Virus record (IMG/VR): IMGVR_UViG_3300043436_001922
Coordinates: 1 to 21,949 of that record
Reading direction: 5' to 3' (one strand)
Origin: a virus
Length of the DNA stretch: 21,949 bases
Part shown: positions 6,748-13,440 of the stretch, piece by piece
How the letters are laid out: every line of letters starts with the position of its first letter
Numbering within the stretch: the first letter of the stretch is position 1
Made by a program: the position numbers and the translations under genes
Notes under the pieces: generated by a model
What the model was told of the DNA's origin: nothing
Seen by the model: only the letters and a program-made list of their open reading frames with translations
The model's database searches: none

Positions 6748-9063
6748 ATGCCTGACGCGACGATCACCTCGACGGCTTCGACCTTCGGGACCATCTCGGG
6801 GGTATTTTCCGCTGACCAGTCCACCATCTCGGGGACCATCTCGGGCATCGTCCCTGGTACCCTGACGGGTTCGGTCGGCGTCCCTGGGCCTGCGGGCCCT
6901 TCCGGAGCCCCTGGCGTTGGCGTTCCTGCTGGCGGCACGGCTGGCCAGTACCTCCAGAAGATTGACGGCACGAACTACAACACCGACTGGGTGACCCTCA
7001 ACCTGTCGGCCTATCTGACGACCAGCGCCGCCGCGTCGACCTACTACCCGCTGACCAACCCCTCGGGCTACATCACGTCCTCGTCCCTCTCGCCCTACCT
7101 CCTCAGCTCGACGGCGGCCTCGACGTATCAGACCCTCTCGGGTATGTCGTCCTATCTGACGACTTCGGCTGCGGCCTCGACCTACGCGACCATCGCCCAG
7201 GGCCAGCCCGCCTCGGGCACGATCGGCCAAGTCCTGACCAAGAACTCTGGCACGAATTACGACTCCTCCTGGCAGACCCTCATCCCGGGCGACCGCTACC
7301 TGACGACCTCGACGACGAGCAACACCCTTAGCAATACGACTAAGACCTTCACGATTGGCACGGGCCTCTCTTACACGCCGACCCAAAGCATCACGATCTC
7401 TTACGACGCCTCGAACCATATGCACGGCGAGGTGCTGACGTACAACTCCGGCACGGGTGTGCTCTCGGTTGACATCAATCACCACACCGGCTCGGGAACC
7501 TATACGTCTTGGACGGTCAATGTCGCGGGCGTTGTCCCTGCGGCCTCCGTTGCCTGGGGCTCTATCACCGGCACGCTCGGCAGCCAGACCGACCTAGCCA
7601 CGGCGCTGAACGCGAAACTCGCCACGGCTGACGCGGCCACGACCTACCAGACGATCTCGGGCATGAGCTCGTATCTCTCTAAGGCTGGCAATCTCTCTGG
7701 CTTGGCTAACACGGCTACGGCGCGTACCAACCTTTTGCTGGGTGCTACAAACACGGTGGCCTTCCGAGCGGTCAACTTGTCTGAAGGAGCGGCTGAGATT
7801 GACGACACGCTTTCGACCTTAAATGTAACTACTTCAAGCGTTGGTTATGGTGTTGGCGGAAGCACCACCTCTTACGTCGACGATGGCAGCGGTGCGGCTA
7901 TTGTCAGCGAGTCTGGTTCATTCGGTCTAGATAAGAATACTTTTAGTCTGGCCCGCTATCCGACTTACGACAGCAGCAATCCTTCAAGCGCTACGTCTGG
8001 AAACGAACTTAACTACAATGCCGCCACAGGCTCGTTGAGCATTAGGAGTTTTGAAACGGCTGGCCCAAGCGACCAGACCATCACTCTGGCCGCAGCTGGT
8101 GTCACGCTGTCGAGCGCCGGATCTATCACCTTCGGCGACGCTACCGTTCAGACCACGGCGGCTGTTACTCCCGACCTGTCGCCTTACGCCCCCCTCGCAA
8201 GCCCGACCTTCACCGGCACGCCTTCCCTGCCGACGGGCACAATCGCGGTGACCCAGACCGCTGGCAATAATACGACCGCTGTCGCCACGACGGCCTTCGT
8301 CACCGCTGCGGTTCCGGCCTTTGCGACCGTTGCCCAGACCATTGTCGGCACCTCGACGACCACCTCGCTGTCCCCAGCGCTGGCTCCGTCATTCCTTACG
8401 CATCCAGAGTGTCGTTCGCTCGCCTACTTCAAACAGACTGCGGTGTCTGGCTCTGGTGGCGTTACGGCTAGCACCATTGATTACGGTGCTCGTGAAATGT
8501 TTCTGTCCACGCTGGCCGTCGGTCGTGCTGGCTGGATGTATGGCATCACCGGCGCGAACATCCCCAACATGAGCCGCGCCGACTGGCGCAAGGTGGATTT
8601 CTCGAAGAAAATCTGGCTGTCTGGCAGGGCTATGGCCTACAGCACGACGGCCTTCGGATCGTCATATCCTGGCGACGCAAACACCTTCGCCCGCATCACG
8701 CTCGGAGGTTATAGCACGAACACCACCGGCGACATGACGATGCTTGGCATCGGATGGAAGAAGCAGGGTGGCTTGGCGTCTTTTTACACCTTGACCGTAC
8801 ACAATGGCACAACGCGCACAGACGTGGCGACGAGCGTATCCGCTACAGATAACTCGGTGATTGATTGGGTGCTCTACTCTGAAGGAAACGGCAACGTCAG
8901 TTTCTACATCAACGGAACGCTGGCCGCTTCTACTTCCGCAGGCCCTACCGGGATCACCGCATCTTACGCTGGTATGTACCGTGAACAGGTCGAGGCCGCC
9001 ACGACTCCCACCGCTCGGCAAATCCTCGAAACCACGGGCGGCTGGCTTTACATGGAAGCATAA
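6748..9063 (+). CDS. Tail fibre with repeats and lectin-like C-terminus
   Basis: A 771-residue receptor-binding fibre candidate. Residues 1-40 may be the virion anchor. Residues 41-62 form a short collagen-like Gly-X-Y stretch (GVPGPAGPSGAPG). Two copies of the fibre motif G-x-x-GQ-[YV]-L-x-K-x-x-GTNY-x-x-x-W lie at about 63-81 and 157-175, with three YL[TL][TS]S[AT]AASTY repeats at about 89-99, 117-127 and 136-146. The common phage fibre segment SPTFTGTPSLPTGTI follows near residue 490, with a Thr/Ala-rich shaft. The last 200 residues resemble a concanavalin/LamG-like lectin (WVLYSEGNGNVSFYINGTL). No chaperone or peptidase domain is seen. Part of the shaft (about 7720-8060) and the C-terminal part are richer in A and T, which suggests exchange of fibre modules. 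Confidence 0.85.
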   Translation: MPDATITSTASTFGTISGVFSADQSTISGTISGIVPGTLTGSVGVPGPAGPSGAPGVGVPAGGTAGQYLQKIDGTNYNTDWVTLNLSAYLTTSAAASTYYPLTNPSGYITSSSLSPYLLSSTAASTYQTLSGMSSYLTTSAAASTYATIAQGQPASGTIGQVLTKNSGTNYDSSWQTLIPGDRYLTTSTTSNTLSNTTKTFTIGTGLSYTPTQSITISYDASNHMHGEVLTYNSGTGVLSVDINHHTGSGTYTSWTVNVAGVVPAASVAWGSITGTLGSQTDLATALNAKLATADAATTYQTISGMSSYLSKAGNLSGLANTATARTNLLLGATNTVAFRAVNLSEGAAEIDDTLSTLNVTTSSVGYGVGGSTTSYVDDGSGAAIVSESGSFGLDKNTFSLARYPTYDSSNPSSATSGNELNYNAATGSLSIRSFETAGPSDQTITLAAAGVTLSSAGSITFGDATVQTTAAVTPDLSPYAPLASPTFTGTPSLPTGTIAVTQTAGNNTTAVATTAFVTAAVPAFATVAQTIVGTSTTTSLSPALAPSFLTHPECRSLAYFKQTAVSGSGGVTASTIDYGAREMFLSTLAVGRAGWMYGITGANIPNMSRADWRKVDFSKKIWLSGRAMAYSTTAFGSSYPGDANTFARITLGGYSTNTTGDMTMLGIGWKKQGGLASFYTLTVHNGTTRTDVATSVSATDNSVIDWVLYSEGNGNVSFYINGTLAASTSAGPTGITASYAGMYREQVEAATTPTARQILETTGGWLYMEA

Positions 9064-9066
9064 CCT

Positions 9067-9264
9067 ATGGCTATCACATACAAAGTCACGATGAACGGAG
9101 TTTCTATCTCCGACCCTTACGCCCTGCTTAAGGCCGTCTTTCCTATGATGAACGGAGAGGACGCCGAAGGCTCTAACAGTTACGCGCAAGTCACCTTTGC
9201 CGAACCGCAGACGCCCGCCGACCTCGGCCCTCTCGTCCGCGTCGAACTCCTCCCCTCCGAATAA
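9067..9264 (+). CDS. Small conserved-looking hypothetical protein
   Basis: Sixty-five residues, not recognised. The sequence starts MAITYKVTMNGVSISDPYALLKAVFP, suggesting a beta hairpin and helix, and ends in an acidic LLPSE. No membrane segment. It starts three bases after the fibre stop codon and ends one base before the next gene. It could be a fibre assembly factor, since such small genes often follow fibres, but nothing in the sequence proves this. Confidence 0.5.
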   Translation: MAITYKVTMNGVSISDPYALLKAVFPMMNGEDAEGSNSYAQVTFAEPQTPADLGPLVRVELLPSE

Positions 9265-9265
9265 C

Positions 9266-9397
9266 ATGATCACCCACCTCCTCGCCCTCCTCGTCGGCTT
9301 CGTAGCCGGTGCCCTCGTCTTCCGCAAGCACGCCGTCAAGGCCAGCGAGCTCGAAGCCAAAGGCCGTCAGGCTCTCGACGCCCTCAAAGGCAAGTAA
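9266..9397 (+). CDS. 43-residue single-pass membrane protein
   Basis: A tiny protein with one clear membrane helix (about residues 3-19, THLLALLVGFVAGALVF) followed by a basic, helical tail (RKHAVKASELEAKGRQALDALKGK). The ATG at 9266 is preferred because upstream in-frame residues are Pro/Ser/Arg noise overlapping the previous gene. It is one base from the previous stop and three bases from the GTG of the lipoprotein gene. Its position beside holin and spanin candidates suggests a role in membrane disruption or holin control, which is inference. Confidence 0.55.
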   Translation: MITHLLALLVGFVAGALVFRKHAVKASELEAKGRQALDALKGK

Positions 9398-9400
9398 GCC

Positions 9401-10150
9401 GTGCGCCTGCTTCTGGTCATCGCCGCCTTGGCCCTGACCGGGTGCAGCCTGTTCCGTTCGTCGCCTGCGGACGTTCCCCTGCCCAAGCAGCTGGACGCCC
9501 CGACGACTCCTTCGGTCGTCCAGACCCTAGGCAAAGACCTCGACAAGACGGATCACCGCGTCGCCGCGTCCCTCGTCGCTATCGAGCGCAACGCGACCAG
9601 CCCCAAGGTGGTCGTGGCCGAGTCCCGCCTAGCCCAGTCCTATCTACCCCAGCCCCCCGAGGCTGACGTCGCCTTTGCTATGGCCCGTGCCACCAAGGCC
9701 GACCCTATCGACTACGCCAAGCAGATGGAGTTCGGACGCAAACTCGCCACCGCCGTCAACCGTGCCTGGGAGAAGCTGGAAGCCGACCAAGCCGAAGCCA
9801 AGCGAGTCTCCGGCCTGAAGGACAAGCGTATCGAAGACCTGACCGCAGCGCTGAAGGAATCGGAAGAGTCGGCCAACAAGTCGCCCCTCCGCGTCTCCGC
9901 CGGCTTCTGCTTTCTCGCCGCCCTCGGCCTAGCCATCGTCGGCCAGTACCTCCGTGCGGGGGCCTGCGTGGCCCTTGGCGGCATCCTGATCGGCATCTCG
10001 ACCATACTGTCGTCTCCTTGGTTCATCTGGTCTCTGATTGCCACGGCTGTCGTCGTCTTGGGCCTAGGCGTCTGGGTGGTCTTCGATATGGCCCGGGACA
10101 AGGTAAACGCTAAACCTTCCGACGATGAGCAAGCCCCCCCGCAAGTCTGA
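9401..10150 (+). CDS. Spanin-like lipoprotein with three C-terminal membrane helices
   Basis: The 249-residue protein begins with a lipoprotein signal (MRLLLVIAALALTGC, lipobox LTGC with Cys15), followed by a Pro/Ser-rich start and a long helical, charged periplasmic region with a likely coiled coil (about 105-158). Three membrane helices follow at about 165-184, 186-204 and 206-228, then a charged cytoplasmic tail. An N-terminal lipid anchor plus C-terminal inner-membrane anchor is the design of u-spanins, which fuse inner and outer membranes in the last step of lysis. Known u-spanins usually have one C-terminal helix, so three is unusual. It starts at GTG, three bases after the previous stop, and overlaps the next gene by 26 bases. 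A structural membrane protein is the alternative. Confidence 0.55.
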   Translation: MRLLLVIAALALTGCSLFRSSPADVPLPKQLDAPTTPSVVQTLGKDLDKTDHRVAASLVAIERNATSPKVVVAESRLAQSYLPQPPEADVAFAMARATKADPIDYAKQMEFGRKLATAVNRAWEKLEADQAEAKRVSGLKDKRIEDLTAALKESEESANKSPLRVSAGFCFLAALGLAIVGQYLRAGACVALGGILIGISTILSSPWFIWSLIATAVVVLGLGVWVVFDMARDKVNAKPSDDEQAPPQV

Positions 10151-10442
10151 CCCGCCCGCGGTCAAGTACGCGGAGCCCCACTTCACCTTCCGCATCCTGG
10201 GCAAGGTCAAGCCCTCGCATAATCCTAACTGCAAGACGCCCTTCGGCTACTGCTGGAAAGGCTACGGAGACATCCACGTCGACCCTCGGCAGCCGGAGCA
10301 CGAGCTCATCGACACGGCAGTGCACGAGCTCATCCACGACACCTATCCTTTCCTAGACGAAGACGCGGTCGAGGCCGGAGCGACCCGCATCGCCGAAGCC
10401 CTGTGGCGCATTGGCTACCGCCGCACCGTCATCAACCCATGA
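10125..10442 (+). CDS. HELIH zinc metallopeptidase-like protein
   Basis: A 105-residue protein with a HExxH zinc motif (HELIH at 67-71) and acidic residues nearby (FLDEDAVEAG, 77-85), E83 being a possible third ligand. The surrounding order (GDIHVDPRQPEHELIDTAVH, then a helix ending EALWRIGYRR) resembles small phage metallopeptidase-like proteins I have seen annotated as hypothetical. There is no signal peptide, so it probably works in the cytoplasm; a cell-wall function is not supported. It begins inside the lipoprotein gene and ends by sharing ATGA with the holin gene. The substrate is unknown. Confidence 0.6.
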   Translation: MSKPPRKSDPPAVKYAEPHFTFRILGKVKPSHNPNCKTPFGYCWKGYGDIHVDPRQPEHELIDTAVHELIHDTYPFLDEDAVEAGATRIAEALWRIGYRRTVINP

Positions 10443-10822
10443 GCCCGCCCCCTCCGCCCATCAGCCCCGAGGACATCCCGAAGGAACTCAAGGACGGCGT
10501 CGTCGCGTCAGTCCTTGGCGGCCTCGCCATGACGGCCCGCCTTCTGCTGTCGACCGAACCTGTGTCCCTGGGCTGGGTCGTGCGCCGTGTCCTCGCCGCC
10601 GCAATCACTGCGGCCTTGGTCGGCTACGGCATCCAAGAGCATATCCAAAGCCCGGGCCTGAAGATGGCCGTCGTCGGTGCGGCTGGTTACGCGGCCCCCG
10701 AATGCCTGGACTACCTGATGCGGTACATCAAGGCCCGCGGAGAGAAGGAAGTCGGAGCGGTCACCGCCAAACTCAAACCCCATGGGAAAGGCAAAGCCAG
10801 CAAAGCAAAGCGGAAGCGATAA
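10439..10822 (+). CDS. Putative holin (superfamily III-like)
   Basis: A 127-residue membrane protein: a proline-rich N-terminus, helices at about 19-37, 47-65 and 73-88, then a basic, lysine-rich tail (KLKPHGKGKASKAKRKR). The third helix carries a GAAGYAAPECLDYL pattern resembling the G-x-x-G-x-E-x-x-D segment of LydA/holin superfamily III proteins. Holins form inner-membrane holes that time lysis. ATG at 10439 overlaps the previous stop (ATGA), showing translational coupling. The next gene starts inside this one, overlapping its basic tail. The holin role is likely but rests on topology and a weak motif match. Confidence 0.7.
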   Translation: MSPPPPPISPEDIPKELKDGVVASVLGGLAMTARLLLSTEPVSLGWVVRRVLAAAITAALVGYGIQEHIQSPGLKMAVVGAAGYAAPECLDYLMRYIKARGEKEVGAVTAKLKPHGKGKASKAKRKR

Positions 10823-11108
10823 CCTCCTGCTGGCCGTCACGCTGCTCACCGGCTTCGCGGGAGTGTCCGCCTTTGCGTCCGCCTACATCGCCGGGTACGT
10901 CCTCGACCAACTGCAATCCACCGACGCCCTGGTCATGATCGTGACGGACGCGGGCCTGAAGTCCGACTCTGCCGACCTCGAGCGCAACATGAGCACGGCG
11001 ACGATGGCCCTGCGGTCAGTCCGCGACCTAGGTTGGGCCTTGGCCGTGGGGTGCTTAGGGGTAGGGGTGGCGGTCTTCTTACGCTCCCGCCGTCAAAACG
11101 CCTCCTAG
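10782..11108 (+). CDS. Two-helix membrane protein, possible antiholin or pinholin partner
   Basis: A 108-residue protein with an N-terminal basic stretch (MGKAKPAKQ), a membrane helix at about 15-40, a polar loop (about 48-80) and a second helix at about 82-101 ending in FLRSRRQNAS. Both termini are positively charged, which places them in the cytoplasm with the loop outside. It overlaps the holin gene by 41 bases in another frame, so the two are produced together. The pairing suggests a holin modulator, but no family motif confirms it. Three GGGG runs lie in its last part (11048-11067). Confidence 0.55.
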   Translation: MGKAKPAKQSGSDNLLLAVTLLTGFAGVSAFASAYIAGYVLDQLQSTDALVMIVTDAGLKSDSADLERNMSTATMALRSVRDLGWALAVGCLGVGVAVFLRSRRQNAS

Positions 11109-11134
11109 GGCAAGCCAGAGGGGTCTAATGGCCC

Positions 11135-11162
11135 TTGACGGAGGCAACCCTAGGGGCATAGT
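11135..11162 (+). promoter_or_regulatory. Weak candidate promoter
   Basis: TTGACG (11135-11140) and CATAGT (11157-11162) are 16 bases apart and resemble -35 and -10 boxes. They lie in the 209-bp gap downstream of the membrane genes and upstream of the small early genes, a sensible place for a promoter. A second TTGACG at 11273 has no good -10. The match is weak and GC-rich hosts often use poor consensus boxes. Confidence 0.25.
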
Positions 11163-11227
11163 GGACTCAGTCGGGTAGGGGTGCGCTCGTTCATGGCGGG
11201 CCTCGATGACCCGAGGGACACGAATTG

Positions 11228-11255
11228 CCCTGACCCCTTAAGTGGGGTCACAGGG
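11228..11255 (+). terminator. Hairpin with terminator-like form, gap 11109-11317
   Basis: TGACCCC (11231-11237) pairs perfectly with GGGGTCA (11244-11250) around a TTAAGT loop, and CCC/GGG extend it across a two-base bulge. TATTT follows at 11256-11260, a poor T-tract. It may end transcription from the lysis group or bind a regulator. The remainder of the 209-bp gap has no convincing open reading frame apart from a shadow, and shows direct repeats of GGGTAGGGGTG shared with 11059-11069. Confidence 0.45.
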
Positions 11256-11317
11256 TATTTGTGGAAAGGTGCTTGACGAATGTGGAACAGTCCGCCAAGG
11301 ATGTTGACGCACCACCA

Positions 11318-11455
11318 ATGAAAGCCCTCATCACCCTGTCCTTCCTCATCATCTTCGGCTGGCTGGCCGTCGTCACCTTCTGCGGTCCTGAACTGGCCCG
11401 CGCCATCAACGGCCCGGAGCCGGTCAAGGCCAAGGCCGTCCGCCACGCCCGCTAA
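11318..11455 (+). CDS. 45-residue single-pass membrane protein
   Basis: A short protein with one membrane helix (about residues 3-21, ALITLSFLIIFGWLAVVTF) followed by a small charged tail rich in Lys, Ala and Arg. The ATG at 11318 is preferred over the GTG at 11261 because the upstream segment falls within the regulatory gap. There is no Shine-Dalgarno; the leader ends GCACCACCA. It opens the row of small genes that runs to 13440. The function is unknown; host-membrane takeover or lysis control are possible. Confidence 0.5.
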   Translation: MKALITLSFLIIFGWLAVVTFCGPELARAINGPEPVKAKAVRHAR

Positions 11456-11464
11456 TTTCCCACC
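11456..11464 (+). promoter_or_regulatory. Leader nonamer TTTCCCACC, copy 1
   Basis: Directly after a TAA stop and 4 bases before the ATG at 11469. First of four copies of [T/C]TTCCCACC placed directly after or within 2 nt of a stop codon, upstream of starts without Shine-Dalgarno. It cannot pair with the anti-SD, being pyrimidine-rich. Its role is unknown. Confidence 0.45.
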
Positions 11465-11468
11465 CACC

Positions 11469-11681
11469 ATGACTAAAGCAGAACACAAAAAACAGATGCG
11501 AAACGAAAACGCTCACCTCCGTCAACTTATCGACGACCTTCTGACGACTCGAGATAACTTGGCTTTCTTTTCTGGCCCCGATCAATGCCACGAAATTAGC
11601 GAACAGAGATTTGACGCAATTCAAGAAACTATCGACGACCTAGAGGACATCTACATCGCCCGCGTCAACGCCGCCAAGTAA
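11469..11681 (+). CDS. Small helical charged hypothetical protein
   Basis: Seventy residues, mostly helical and charged, with no recognised domain: MTKAEHKKQMRNENAHLRQ at the start and a likely second helix with QETIDDLEDIYIARV near the end. Its DNA is visibly richer in A and T than the neighbours, which hints at a different origin. It starts after the leader TTTCCCACCCACC. No membrane segment or metal motif is seen. It may form a small helical hairpin. Confidence 0.55.
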   Translation: MTKAEHKKQMRNENAHLRQLIDDLLTTRDNLAFFSGPDQCHEISEQRFDAIQETIDDLEDIYIARVNAAK

Positions 11682-11682
11682 C

Positions 11683-11691
11683 CTTCCCACC
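11683..11691 (+). promoter_or_regulatory. Leader nonamer CTTCCCACC, copy 2
   Basis: Starts one base after the TAA at 11679-11681 and abuts the ATG at 11692. In this copy the motif itself occupies the place where a Shine-Dalgarno would lie. Confidence 0.45.
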
Positions 11692-11958
11692 ATGCCCAAC
11701 GCAAACCACCCCTACACCGAGACGCTGACCTTCGCCGGTCGCGTCCTCCCCCTCAAGCGCCCGATGGCCGAGTACGCCGCCCGACGCCTTCAGGCCATCC
11801 TCCCGCAGATCGCCGCGCTCAACGCCGCAGGCAAGTCGCAGGCCGATGCCGCCGCCGCCCTGGACACGACCGTCTGCACCCTCCGCCAGTGGCTCGACAT
11901 CACCGGGACTACGTGGGTCAACCTCAACCGCCGCGGCCCGTACCGCCGCCAGAAGTAA
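11692..11958 (+). CDS. Small helix-turn-helix DNA-binding protein
   Basis: An 88-residue protein whose centre (about 37-69) reads as a homeodomain-type helix-turn-helix: LPQIAALNAAGKSQADAAAA, a turn, then TVCTLRQWLDITG as recognition helix. It is followed by WVNLNRRGPYRRQK, a basic tail. No effector domain. It probably binds DNA and may regulate the early operon. It is followed by five bases and then the repeat protein gene. The fold call is good; the target is unknown. Confidence 0.6.
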   Translation: MPNANHPYTETLTFAGRVLPLKRPMAEYAARRLQAILPQIAALNAAGKSQADAAAALDTTVCTLRQWLDITGTTWVNLNRRGPYRRQK

Positions 11959-11963
11959 CCGCC

Positions 11964-12272
11964 ATGACCGACAAGGAAATCCACGCGTACAAGCGCAAGC
12001 TGCGCATCGCCGCCAACCCTGAGAAGTACAAGGCCTACGCCATCGCTTGGCAGAAGGCCAACCCCGAGAAGTGCCGGGAAGCATCCCGCCGCTACTACGC
12101 GAAGAACAAGCACAAGTGGGTCGCCAAAGTCCGTGCATGGCAAAAGGCCAACCCTGAGAGCGTGCGCGCCTCTGTCCGCAAGTGGCAGGCCGCCAACCCC
12201 GACAAGCTGAAAGCCTACCGCCGGGCATACTACCTCCGGCGCAAGGCCCTCTCCCAATCCACCAATGCCTGA
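11964..12272 (+). CDS. Basic protein with tandem NPEK/WQK repeats
   Basis: A 102-residue, strongly basic, helical protein made of about five 14-16 residue repeats: 17-31 (ANPEKYKAYAIAWQK), 32-47, 48-61, 62-76 and 77-90, four of which begin ANP[ED] and three of which end in WQ[KA]. Such repeats appear in phage proteins, often in front of HNH nuclease domains; no nuclease domain is present here. The charge suggests nucleic-acid binding. ATG at 11964 (leader CCGCC) is preferred over an upstream in-frame start inside the previous gene. Function unknown. Confidence 0.65.
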   Translation: MTDKEIHAYKRKLRIAANPEKYKAYAIAWQKANPEKCREASRRYYAKNKHKWVAKVRAWQKANPESVRASVRKWQAANPDKLKAYRRAYYLRRKALSQSTNA

Positions 12273-12274
12273 CC

Positions 12275-12283
12275 CTTCCCACC
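12275..12283 (+). promoter_or_regulatory. Leader nonamer CTTCCCACC, copy 3
   Basis: Lies two bases after the TGA at 12270-12272 and 14 bases before the ATG at 12298. Its placement after a stop, as in the other copies, is the reason for choosing 12298 rather than 12265 as the start of the next gene. Confidence 0.4.
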
Positions 12284-12297
12284 GCCCCTACCAACCC

Positions 12298-12603
12298 ATG
12301 ACCATCATCCGACCCGACTCCATGCCACGCCTCTGGTGGCTCGTCCCCTGGGCCTACGCTCGCCAACTGCACCGCACGGCCAACGCCCTGCGGGCCCTCT
12401 CCGACCGCCTCGACGACGCCGTGGGCCTTCAGGAGCGCATCATCTCCGACCAGTCCGAGGAGATCGCGAACCTCCGCGCCGAGATTGGCCGGCTGAACGA
12501 CAACGTGCTCTATTGGAGCGTCGAGGCCAAGACCGATCACGCCCGCTGGCTGCGCGCCCTCGAGCAAAACGAAGCCCTCCGCAAAAAAGGAGCCCAGTCG
12601 TGA
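12298..12603 (+). CDS. Coiled-coil protein with aromatic N-terminus
   Basis: A 101-residue protein. An N-terminal aromatic patch (PRLWWLVPWAYARQL) is followed by a long helix with heptad-like spacing (LRALSDRLDDAVGLQERI, then SEEIANLRAEIGRLND), probably a coiled coil. The aromatic patch could be an interface helix at the membrane, but it is too short and charged to span it. An in-frame ATG at 12265 would add 11 Pro-rich residues; I reject it because the CTTCCCACC leader lies within that stretch. The gene ends by overlapping the next start (GTGA). No family is recognised. Confidence 0.5.
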   Translation: MTIIRPDSMPRLWWLVPWAYARQLHRTANALRALSDRLDDAVGLQERIISDQSEEIANLRAEIGRLNDNVLYWSVEAKTDHARWLRALEQNEALRKKGAQS

Positions 12604-12884
12604 GCACCTTCCGCCACCTCGACGGCATGGTCGCCCTGCTGTCCGAAATCTACGAAATCAACGAGCGCATCCTGACCGGGGACATCTGCTCCAACAAGAC
12701 GGCCATCGCCTCCCACCGCATGAAGAAGCTGCTCAACCACTACCACGAAGCCCTCTCCGAAGACGGCGCCACGAAGATTAGCCTGCAAGCCTACGCCGCC
12801 GCCGGTGGCTGGGTCGGCATCACCTACTCCTACGAGGTCGACGGCTTCGAGGTCGCCGGATCACAAGTCCCGAGACGCGTATGA
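12600..12884 (+). CDS. Hypothetical protein, 94 residues
   Basis: Not recognised. The first half is helical (HLDGMVALLSEIYEINERIL, then SHRMKKLLNHYHEALSED); the second half looks like a beta hairpin (GGWVGITYSYEVDGFEVAG). It starts at GTG 12600, overlapping the previous stop, and has one of the few good Shine-Dalgarno sequences in the window: AAGGAG at 12587-12592. It ends overlapping the next ATG. No metal, nucleotide-binding or membrane motif is visible. Confidence 0.6.
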   Translation: MSTFRHLDGMVALLSEIYEINERILTGDICSNKTAIASHRMKKLLNHYHEALSEDGATKISLQAYAAAGGWVGITYSYEVDGFEVAGSQVPRRV

Positions 12885-13240
12885 GCGAAAAACAGCCAGC
12901 CTACTTCTACGGCCAAATGCCTGTCGGTAAACGCCCGAAGGTCATCAAAAAGGTCATGCCCTATGCCGTCGACATCGAGAGCAAGGTGGTCCAAGTGATG
13001 GGTGCGGACTATAGGATGCACGCCCTTGACGGCATTAGGTATGACCACACCGTCAGCCTATACTTCCGCTTCAAGACTCCTGAAGCCATGGAGAAAGCCG
13101 AAGGCGGCCTCGGCGACGACTTCAAGTACCGCTCCAGGATATTCCAAGTCTGGACGCGCGAAGAAGGCTATCTGAACGACCATTGGACTCTGATCATCAC
13201 AGGAAAAGGCCAAGACAAACCCCTCTACCCACGCCCATGA
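12881..13240 (+). CDS. Hypothetical protein, 119 residues
   Basis: Not recognised. A mixed alpha/beta sequence with segments VIKKVMPYAVDIESKVVQV, GIRYDHTVSLYFRFKTPEAM and a C-terminal strand region HWTLIITGKG. No membrane helix, signal peptide or catalytic motif. Both ends share four bases with neighbours (ATGA at each side), so it is translated within a coupled chain from 12600 to 13889. A fold search is the only way to a function. Confidence 0.6.
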   Translation: MSEKQPAYFYGQMPVGKRPKVIKKVMPYAVDIESKVVQVMGADYRMHALDGIRYDHTVSLYFRFKTPEAMEKAEGGLGDDFKYRSRIFQVWTREEGYLNDHWTLIITGKGQDKPLYPRP

Positions 13241-13440
13241 GCGACCTAGAACTGACGATGATGCGACGCGTCGGCGAACTGAACAAGGAAGTCGCCCGCC
13301 TCAAGGCCGAGGTCGAGAGGCTGACCAAGGCAGGGGATGCGATGGCAGATGAGCTCATTCGACTTGAAGCGGCATTTAATAATATTGAGTCAGCAGAGGC
13401 TCAAATGTGGTACATCGCGAAGGAAGGAGGATGCCCGTGA
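13237..13440 (+). CDS. Short coiled-coil protein
   Basis: A 67-residue helical protein with heptad-like spacing (LNKEVARLKAEVERLTKAG, about 14-32) and a second helix with MADELIRLEAAFNNIESAE. It has no enzymatic motif and is likely to oligomerise. It starts inside the stop of the previous gene and ends overlapping the GTG of the lysozyme-like gene. The AAGGAGG that serves that next gene lies within its own last codons. Confidence 0.55.
   Translation: MSDLELTMMRRVGELNKEVARLKAEVERLTKAGDAMADELIRLEAAFNNIESAEAQMWYIAKEGGCP

Noticed and set aside
6601-7485. Long reverse open frame (about 294 codons) opposite the fibre gene
   Set aside because: Arg/Gly/Val-rich composition typical of antisense frames in GC-rich DNA; the forward fibre reading has clear motifs.
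11665-12567. Reverse open frame of 300 codons across several small genes
   Set aside because: Low-complexity Gly/Ala/Arg content, no motif, and the forward genes there have recognisable helix-turn-helix and repeat structure.
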